Translations under genes and position numbers: made by a program
Shown: positions 30,454 to 35,560 of the stretch, in pieces
How positions within the stretch are numbered: the stretch's first letter is position 1
Layout: each line of letters begins with the position of its first letter
Source of the DNA: Chloroflexota bacterium
GTDB taxonomy: Bacteria; Chloroflexota; Anaerolineae; Anaerolineales; Villigracilaceae
Direction of reading: 5' to 3'
Length of the DNA stretch: 35,560 bases
NCBI GenBank assembly: GCA_016235425.1
Contig: JACRLC010000100.1
Coordinates: 1-35,560, forward strand
The notes under the pieces: generated by a model
Told to the model about the DNA's origin: nothing
Seen by the model: only the letters and a program-made list of their open reading frames with translations
The model's database searches: none

Positions 30454-31067
30454 GGATGGGGATACAAGGCGTTGTTCTCCGGCGCATCCGGCAGGTACAA
30501 CACATAAGCGGACTTACCGCCCTGGATGGATAAGTTCGGTTTTTCCAGCGTCGTGACCTGGCCCTCGTAATTATTTCCGGCGGCTTGAAACGCGTATTTG
30601 ATGGTCCACGGGTGGCGGCCGTTGACGCGCACCGCGAAGTTCATTTCCACGCTGTTGATCTGGCCGAGCACGGATTGCCCCTCGCGCAAAACCTTGACCG
30701 TGGTACGCGCCTTCTTGAAACCCTTGTTGAAGATGACGCCACCGGCGGCGAGGAAGATGAGTCCCAATCCCAAAAAGGGAAACCCGACAAATGACGTGAT
30801 GATGCCGAGTGTCAACGGGATGCCTGTGAGCGTGAATATGCCGCCAAGCAGGAGGAACACAAGCGATGCGACCGTCCAGGCATCGGAGAGGGCGAGTTTC
30901 CAGGCGTAGTTATCCGCGAAGGGACGCGGCGCGGGCGGCGGGGGCGGGGAGATTCTGGCCCCGGCATTGAGGGGCGTCGTTACGGGCGGCGGGATCGGGC
31001 CGCCGCATTTCTGGCAACTCGATTGGAACAAGGTATAGGATGTATTGCACCAGGGGCAGGTAATCAT
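30450..31067 (-). CDS. Zinc-ribbon membrane protein
   Basis: A 205-residue protein with an N-terminal zinc ribbon (CPWC at residues 4-7 and CQKC near 18-21), a Pro-rich linker (23-48), two hydrophobic segments (about 60-110) and a soluble C-terminal domain beginning VLREGQSVLGQINSVEMNFA and ending YVLYLPDAPENNALYPHP, reminiscent of DUF3592-like domains. The stop overlaps the next gene's start and its own start overlaps the GT87-like gene (ATGA), so the three are translationally coupled. The function is not known. Confidence 0.75.
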   Translation of the reverse strand: MITCPWCNTSYTLFQSSCQKCGGPIPPPVTTPLNAGARISPPPPPAPRPFADNYAWKLALSDAWTVASLVFLLLGGIFTLTGIPLTLGIITSFVGFPFLGLGLIFLAAGGVIFNKGFKKARTTVKVLREGQSVLGQINSVEMNFAVRVNGRHPWTIKYAFQAAGNNYEGQVTTLEKPNLSIQGGKSAYVLYLPDAPENNALYPHP

Positions 31068-32440
31068 GTGGATACCTCTTTGTTGAGATTAATGAACAAG
31101 GCCGATGGTTCAGCCCGCCGTGAGGCGCGCCAGGTCAGCCATAGGATGATGAGCGGGGCAAGGAGCCGTCCATAGGAAAAGGGGAAGAAGTCAAACGTGG
31201 GCAAAATGAACTCGAGGAAATATGCCGCGCCGAACCAGAGCCAGTCGGGGGTTGAGTCGAGTCGTTTCAGCAGGAGCAGGAAGGATAGGCTCAGGAAAAT
31301 TCCGTGATGCTCCCACACAACCGGCGCGGAGAGGGTCATCAGGATAAACAGAAGGGGAAGTGAATTGAAGAGGGCAGGCGAGTCGGATTTGGAATCGAAG
31401 ACGCGTCGCTTGAGGGCGCTGATCATGCCGATGAGGGTGAAGCAGGCTAAGGTCAGTTTGGAGGCGTAGACCATGATCTTGATCGGGAGCGGGTTGAGGT
31501 CCAGAAAAAGGCCGATTGCGGCGAAGAATCCGTCGAAGGAATTGTCACGAAAACTGACCTCGTGGGGAGCGGTCAAAAGGACGGCGTTGTGGAGGAAGTT
31601 GGCGTAGGGGCCGAAGCCGTCGAGGGCGAGGGTGGGGATGGAAACCAATAAAAGCGAGATGCCGAAGTAGACGATCCAGCGGATGTCTTTTTCGAGCAGG
31701 AAGGCAAGCACAAGCACCGCGGGCGAGGCTTTGAGATGCACTGCGAGCGCAAGAAAAAACGCGGAGAGAAATGGGCGCCTGCGAAAGAGCAGGAGACTGA
31801 GCAGGATGAAGTTCAGCGTGTGCAGGTTGACTTGCATGTAAACGAGCGTCCGCACGAGCGGCGTGTTGACGAGCAGGAAGCCGGTGGTGACGAGCGCGGC
31901 GAGGCGCGGCGAAAACTCGTAGCGCCGGAGCGCAGCCGTGAGCAGGAAATAAAACACGAATAAGCCAAATAGATTCGCCATCCAAACAATGACGAAGATG
32001 GCCGTCTCGCCGAGCGGCACGAGTGGTTCGAGCAGTGTTGCCCACAGCGGCGGGTAAAGATATTCGGGCGGGAGCGGCTGGTTATTGTAAAGGTGCGCGG
32101 CGGCCTGGATGTAATATTCGATGTCGCCGTAATCGGGACGTTCGCGCAGGAAGTTCAGGTAAACAAAGGCAACGAGGTAAAACCCTGCAATCGTGAAAAC
32201 ATTCGATGCGTTGATTCGTTTCGCCGCAAGCAGGTAAAGAAGCGATCCGGCCAGTAACCACGCAACTGCGACGGATGACAGCGTGACCGGCAGGCTGCTG
32301 AACGGCCCGGTCTGGATGGCAGCGTCGAAGCCTTCTGCGCCGCGCAGGAGATAAATTCCAATCACTGCTGCGATAACGAGCAGGCTGGCGATTCCCCAAA
32401 GGAGCAGGGCGGTTTTGAAAGGCGTGTTCCCGTTTTTCAT
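31064..32440 (-). CDS. GT87-like mannosyltransferase (DUF2029)
   Basis: A 458-residue polytopic membrane protein with about eleven segments. The loop after segment 3 has RERPDYGDIEYYIQAAAHLY with the Asp residues at the position of GT-C catalytic acids. PPEYLYPPLWATLLEPLVPL is typical of DUF2029/GT87 (PimE-like) enzymes, and HLKASPAVLVLAFLLEKD and the later block VVWEHHGIFLSLSFLLLLKR are also family features. It probably uses polyprenyl-phosphate sugar outside the membrane. A TAAAAT ends 8 bases before the ATG, so the transcript may be leaderless. First gene of a three-gene overlapping unit. Confidence 0.85.
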   Translation of the reverse strand: MKNGNTPFKTALLLWGIASLLVIAAVIGIYLLRGAEGFDAAIQTGPFSSLPVTLSSVAVAWLLAGSLLYLLAAKRINASNVFTIAGFYLVAFVYLNFLRERPDYGDIEYYIQAAAHLYNNQPLPPEYLYPPLWATLLEPLVPLGETAIFVIVWMANLFGLFVFYFLLTAALRRYEFSPRLAALVTTGFLLVNTPLVRTLVYMQVNLHTLNFILLSLLLFRRRPFLSAFFLALAVHLKASPAVLVLAFLLEKDIRWIVYFGISLLLVSIPTLALDGFGPYANFLHNAVLLTAPHEVSFRDNSFDGFFAAIGLFLDLNPLPIKIMVYASKLTLACFTLIGMISALKRRVFDSKSDSPALFNSLPLLFILMTLSAPVVWEHHGIFLSLSFLLLLKRLDSTPDWLWFGAAYFLEFILPTFDFFPFSYGRLLAPLIILWLTWRASRRAEPSALFINLNKEVST

Positions 32441-32754
32441 GCGAATGATTTTACCGTCAGTTCAGTTAGTGACCGGGGCAACTGGCTCTTCCGCTTTGAG
32501 CGAGATTGCATCACGAAGAGCAAAATCTTTGCCGCAGATTACGCGGACCCTTCGACAAGGTTTCCCTGGCCCGAACACCAGGACGGGCGACAGGCTCAAC
32601 CCAACGGCTCAGGGCAGGTTTTCGCGAATTGGTTAAAAATCCGCGCACATTCGCGAAACCTGTCCTGAGCTTGTCGAAGGATCCGCGGCTAAAGTTTGTG
32701 TTTTTCCCGTAAAACGTGCCGCATAAAAAACTCTGTGACTCTGTGTCTCCGCGG
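32441..32754. repeat. CGCGAATT-type composite repeat, copy C, with nested insert
   Basis: This 314-base gap is almost fully repeat. GATTGCATCACGAAGAGC and GCCGCAGATTACGCGGA match copy A (16745-16900). It continues to TTCGCGAATTGG, AAAATCCGCGCACATTCGCG and ATCCGCGGCTAAA. Nested inside are CCTTCGACAAGGTTTCCCTG and CCTGTCCTGAGCTTGTCGAA, arms of another widespread palindrome. No gene is credible here. Confidence 0.7.
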
Positions 32755-33201
32755 CTAAACTCGTTTCACCTGGCATCCAACCTGATAGGCTTCGCGCAGG
32801 TATTCCTTCATCGTCTTGTCCAGTTGCGATTCGTCGGTGAGACGAAAATAATAAATGTAGTCGCGCGCGGTGATTTTTTCCACGCGATGGAATCGCTCAT
32901 CCTTTACCTGGCGTTTCAACCAGAACGCGCACTCCACCCAATTCTTGCGAATGACCGCGCCTGCGAATCGCACGCGCACTTGAAAGCTGATGCGCGTCTT
33001 TTGCGGGATGACGGTCACTTCGCCGAATTGCAGTACGAAGTCCGACCACGCGTCGAACAACTTGCGCACGCGCGCGGGCTTGTCTTTGAAATGGTCTTCG
33101 AGCTTATGTTTGGAACACGAATGCCACGAGTTGCTCGTCACAAAACGATGGCCGCAATGCGGGCACGTCCAAAGCGGGGTGGTGGCGTCGGCGAAACGCA
33201 T
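32755..33201 (-). CDS. DUF5655-like protein with zinc finger
   Basis: A 148-residue cytoplasmic protein. The N-terminus has a CPHCGHRF zinc ligand pair followed by WHSCSKHKLEDHFKDKP, where Cys and His complete the site. The remaining domain (VRKLFDAWSDFVLQFGEVTV, then KTRISFQVRVRFAGAVIRKN) matches DUF5655, a family of unknown function. It starts one base into the stop of the upstream C39-like gene (TGATG), so the two are coupled. Confidence 0.8.
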   Translation of the reverse strand: MRFADATTPLWTCPHCGHRFVTSNSWHSCSKHKLEDHFKDKPARVRKLFDAWSDFVLQFGEVTVIPQKTRISFQVRVRFAGAVIRKNWVECAFWLKRQVKDERFHRVEKITARDYIYYFRLTDESQLDKTMKEYLREAYQVGCQVKRV

Positions 33202-34328
33202 CAGGCCTCTCTCACCCTCCCTGCATCCACGAAGCCGCGCTTGCCGTTCGACGCCTTCACGTTCAGCCAGCTTCCCGCCTGCCCAATTTTCTCCCTCGCC
33301 TTCGACGCGGCTTCGACCACCACCAGCCTCGCGCCGGATTTTTCGGTGGAGACGACCGCGCTTTTCGACGAAGCCGTTTTGTAGACTTTCGCTCCCGTGG
33401 ATTTAACCCGCACGATTAACTTTTCCGGCTCCGAGGGAGGAGTGGGCGTTGGAACAGGCGCTTCCGGTTCGGGACTTGGAGTTGGTTCCGGTGTTGGAAC
33501 AGGTTCGGCCTCCGGGACTTTTTCCAAATACCACGCCGCGCAGAAGCCTTCCCTGCCTCCGGGTTCACGGACGCGTATCCATTGGTTGATCGCGCCGATG
33601 TTGTTCAAGCCGTCTGAATCCAGGACGAGCAGTTGCGTTCCTGCGGGGGCTACAGCCACGATATTCTTCTTGCTGGATGTGTCGGTGCTGGAGCGGATGT
33701 TGAGTCCCCAAGTCACGTCTGCTTTGACTCGGGCGTAGACTCCTGAAATGGGATCAGTTACCGGCGGAGTCGGAGGCGTGTCCGATGTCGTAGTGTAGCA
33801 TTCGTACAGGATCACGTGCGAGATGGCGCGTTTGAGATTCCTGCCCTGTGCATAGCGCGGCATGAGCAATGTTTCCTGGGTGACATCGGTTTGATAAGGC
33901 CAGGGATCGAGCATGAGATAGTCATTGCCTTTGCGGGCATAAAGCACAACCCAGTGAGTCTGGATGCCCTGCACGGGTGAACTGTCCACTTGAACGATGG
34001 CCGGCTGGCCCGCCGCGAGGGACGCGTCGATCTGCGCCAGCGGCGCGTCGCTGTTGTTGCAGGGGATGAATGCCTTGAGACTCACCTGGGGATAAATTTG
34101 ACTGAGCGCGCCCCAAACAATTGCCGCACTTGCAAAGCCGCCCACATTCTTGAGTTTTTGGTTGAGGGTCCTGGGAGTTTCGGTGTATCCATGCCCGCAG
34201 ATGAGCATCGCCACGCTGGTCAGCGCGCAGCCGAGGTAGCCGATGGTATCGCCGGGGTCGCCGAAACCAAGGATTTCATTCTTCCATTGCTTATCCTGCT
34301 GGGAATAGTAGACGAGCTTGAAAGGCAT
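33201..34328 (-). CDS. C39-like peptidase with two SH3-like domains
   Basis: A 375-residue protein. Residues 1-190 match the C39-like papain fold: catalytic Cys34 in IGYLGCALTSVAMLI, His125 in GIQTHWVVLYARKG and Asp141 in LMLDPWPYQ. A Pro/Thr/Glu linker (about 278-302) separates two bacterial SH3-type domains (about 205-275, with WGLNIRSSTDTSSKKN; and 305-372). The N-terminus MPFKLVYYSQQDKQW is the fold itself, without signal peptide or anchor, which is odd for a wall-binding architecture. CCTGGAGGTAACC precedes the ATG. Substrate is unknown; peptidoglycan or a bacteriocin-like leader are the usual family targets. Confidence 0.82.
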   Translation of the reverse strand: MPFKLVYYSQQDKQWKNEILGFGDPGDTIGYLGCALTSVAMLICGHGYTETPRTLNQKLKNVGGFASAAIVWGALSQIYPQVSLKAFIPCNNSDAPLAQIDASLAAGQPAIVQVDSSPVQGIQTHWVVLYARKGNDYLMLDPWPYQTDVTQETLLMPRYAQGRNLKRAISHVILYECYTTTSDTPPTPPVTDPISGVYARVKADVTWGLNIRSSTDTSSKKNIVAVAPAGTQLLVLDSDGLNNIGAINQWIRVREPGGREGFCAAWYLEKVPEAEPVPTPEPTPSPEPEAPVPTPTPPSEPEKLIVRVKSTGAKVYKTASSKSAVVSTEKSGARLVVVEAASKAREKIGQAGSWLNVKASNGKRGFVDAGRVREA

Positions 34329-34388
34329 GGGTTACCTCCAGGTTGGGGAATGGACTTTGTTGCGGCGATTATACACTTTGGCAGTTGA

Positions 34389-34490
34389 TCATGCTGGGTT
34401 ACCGGTCTGATTACACTTAACGCTATTGTTGGGGATGGAGGCGGGAGAGCATGGCCTTAAAATTGCCATGCTCTCGCCAAGGTTATTCAT
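34389..34490 (-). CDS. Mini-ORF 2 of a tandem repeat (33 codons)
   Basis: MNNLGESMAILRPCSPASIP plus 13 residues, starting behind AAGGAGAGAAT. Its first eight codons and ribosome site repeat those of mini-ORF 1. Part of it forms a hairpin (GCATGGC...GCCATGC). A real peptide is uncertain; it may be part of a structured repeat. Confidence 0.3.
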   Translation of the reverse strand: MNNLGESMAILRPCSPASIPNNSVKCNQTGNPA

Positions 34491-34593
34491 ATTCTCTCCT
34501 TACGCACCGTCCCGAAGGTTTTCTCGTAAGCCCCTGCTGATTCAGCCGAACCTTCGGGACGTTCTGCGTCATGATCCCGCCAGGGTTATTCAT
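34483..34593 (-). CDS. Mini-ORF 1 of a tandem repeat (36 codons)
   Basis: MNNPGGIMTQNVPKVRLNQQ plus 16 residues, behind GGAGGAGAGAAT, an excellent ribosome site, 27 bases after the HAD stop. Its stop TAA overlaps the start of mini-ORF 2. The centre contains a 13-bp inverted repeat CGTCCCGAAGGTT / AACCTTCGGGACG (34508-34520, 34549-34561), part of a dispersed repeat also found at 18104-18121. Confidence 0.35.
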   Translation of the reverse strand: MNNPGGIMTQNVPKVRLNQQGLTRKPSGRCVRREYE

Positions 34594-34619
34594 ATTCTCT
34601 CCTCCGTGCCTTCCACAGA

Positions 34620-35333
34620 CTATTTGTTTTGGCGCTCAAGTCCTTTCAAGAGCACCGGTAACTGTCCTGTGTGTTCGAGCGGATAGTATCCTGCGTGACC
34701 GTCTGCTGGCGGTTCGGCCCTTTCGTGCAGCCACGTTAACTCGTATGGAATGTAAACCGCACTCGCGCCCAACTCCAGTATCGGCAAAATATCGGACTTG
34801 AGCGAATTCCCGATCATCATGAATCGCGCCGGCGCGATGGAATATCTTTTCAGCACCCGCTCATAGCTCTCGCGCGTTTTGTGGCTGACGACTTCGATAT
34901 GCTGGAAATATCCTTCCAGCCCGGAGCGCAGGATTTTTGTCTCCTGGTCGAGCAGGTCGCCTTTCGTGATGACCATCAGGCGGTAATCGTTTGCCAGTTG
35001 CGGTATCGTTTCGCTCACGTGATCCAGCAGTTGAACGTCGGCGCTCAACATTTCCTTTGCCAGATTAATGACTGCTTGAATGTCCCGTCCCGAAATGCGG
35101 CCTTCGGTAAGCTCCACGGCGGTCTCGATCATCGAGAGTGCGAATGCTTTTATGCCATAGCCAAAATGCTGGATGTTGCGCGTCTCGGTCTGGTAGAGAC
35201 GGTCCTGCACCCACTCCGGTTTATGGTAATGACTGAGAAGCCCTGCAAACCTGGCCTGCGCGTCGGCGTACAACCGCTCGTTGTGCCAGAGGGTATCGTC
35301 TGCGTCGAATGCGATAAAGTCAAAGTTGGACAT
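34620..35333 (-). CDS. HAD-superfamily hydrolase
   Basis: A 237-residue cytoplasmic phosphatase-like enzyme. Motif I is FIAFDADDTLWHNE with nucleophile Asp near residue 9 and acid/base two residues later; motif II Thr/Ser is in LMVITKGD; motif III Lys in VVSHKTRESYERVL; motif IV in FMMIGNSLKSDILPILELGA, where the usual Asp pair is reduced to one Asp. A helical cap lies between about residues 20 and 100. The ATG at 35333 has GAGG 7-8 bases upstream and starts the core directly. It probably dephosphorylates a small metabolite. Confidence 0.88.
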   Translation of the reverse strand: MSNFDFIAFDADDTLWHNERLYADAQARFAGLLSHYHKPEWVQDRLYQTETRNIQHFGYGIKAFALSMIETAVELTEGRISGRDIQAVINLAKEMLSADVQLLDHVSETIPQLANDYRLMVITKGDLLDQETKILRSGLEGYFQHIEVVSHKTRESYERVLKRYSIAPARFMMIGNSLKSDILPILELGASAVYIPYELTWLHERAEPPADGHAGYYPLEHTGQLPVLLKGLERQNK

Positions 35334-35525
35334 CACATGCACCTCGTTAATGGTTTGGCTATCAGAGACGGAAATCGGGGGAATTATACAATTTTATTGA
35401 ATCTGCAAGATATCAGTTATGTAACTCGACTTTTGCAGCACATTACCAGCCAAATACTCCAACAACCAGACAAAAAGGGGGAGCAGTTGTACAATTCGTA
35501 ACGATCCCGATTCTGGAGGTGCAAC

Positions 35526-35560
35526 ATGCTACCTTTGGTGGAATTTCCTGAACTGGTGCA
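35526..35560 (+). CDS. 5' end of a gene cut by the window edge, possibly a transposase
   Basis: ATG at 35526 with GGAGG 6-7 bases upstream begins MLPLVEFPELV before the edge. The start resembles the first residues of some DDE transposases of the IS701/IS4 type found in Chloroflexi. The AT-rich leader has CTGCAA (35402-35407) and TTTTGCAG (35431-35438) inverted near one another, which might belong to an element end. Eleven residues cannot decide it. Confidence 0.35.
   Translation, partial: MLPLVEFPELV

Overview
The window looks like a chromosomal segment of a moderately GC-rich bacterium, most likely an Anaerolineae-type member of the Chloroflexota. The inference rests on gene content: an FMN-riboswitch-controlled NMT1/THI5-type riboflavin importer of the RibXY kind, many lipoproteins with Thr/Pro-rich linkers, SpoVS, lamin-tail-domain surface proteins, paired deoxynucleoside kinases, and a heavy load of dispersed palindromic repeats. 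No rRNA, tRNA or phage genes were seen.

Layout. 1-1.6 kb: the 5' part of a lipoprotein gene running off the left edge, a small membrane protein and a 2[4Fe-4S] ferredoxin. 1.6-4.7 kb: FMN riboswitch, intrinsic terminator, then permease, substrate-binding lipoprotein and ATPase of a probable riboflavin ABC importer. 4.9-8.7 kb: an ABC-2 export system (ATPase plus two permeases), the permeases separated by palindromic repeats. 8.8-11.6 kb: DinB-like protein, lectin-fold lipoprotein, S51-like peptidase, STAS protein. 11.6-19.2 kb: an envelope redox island comprising CcdA and a Met-rich TlpA-like lipoprotein (minus strand), an OmpR/EnvZ-type two-component system, a thioredoxin-like lipoprotein whose first catalytic Cys codon is an in-frame UGA (candidate selenoprotein), MsrP, MsrQ, a small membrane protein and a leaderless DsbA-like protein. 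19.3-25.6 kb: a deoxynucleoside kinase, a 944-residue lamin-tail surface protein, SpoVS, a DnaA-box-rich AT-rich region (candidate oriC), a nucleotidyltransferase and a second deoxynucleoside kinase. 25.7-32.4 kb: two glycosyltransferases, an NTF2-like protein and a polytopic membrane protein on the plus strand, converging on a minus-strand trio ending with a GT87-like mannosyltransferase. 32.8-35.3 kb: a DUF5655-like protein, a C39-like/SH3 protein, two tandem mini-ORFs and a HAD hydrolase. At the right edge a new gene starts, possibly a transposase.

How the genes may work together. FMN would close the riboswitch and reduce riboflavin import. In the redox island, CcdA could pass electrons across the membrane to the TlpA-like and UxxC proteins, MsrQ would supply MsrP for methionine-sulfoxide repair, and the two-component system could be the sensor, much as HprSR sits beside msrPQ in E. 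coli.

The strongest candidates for something new are the UGA-containing redoxin beside msrPQ, the Met-doublet lipoprotein of the same island, the DnaA-box cluster without a neighbouring dnaA, and a repeat family built of two hairpins with constant complementary loops and covarying stems.
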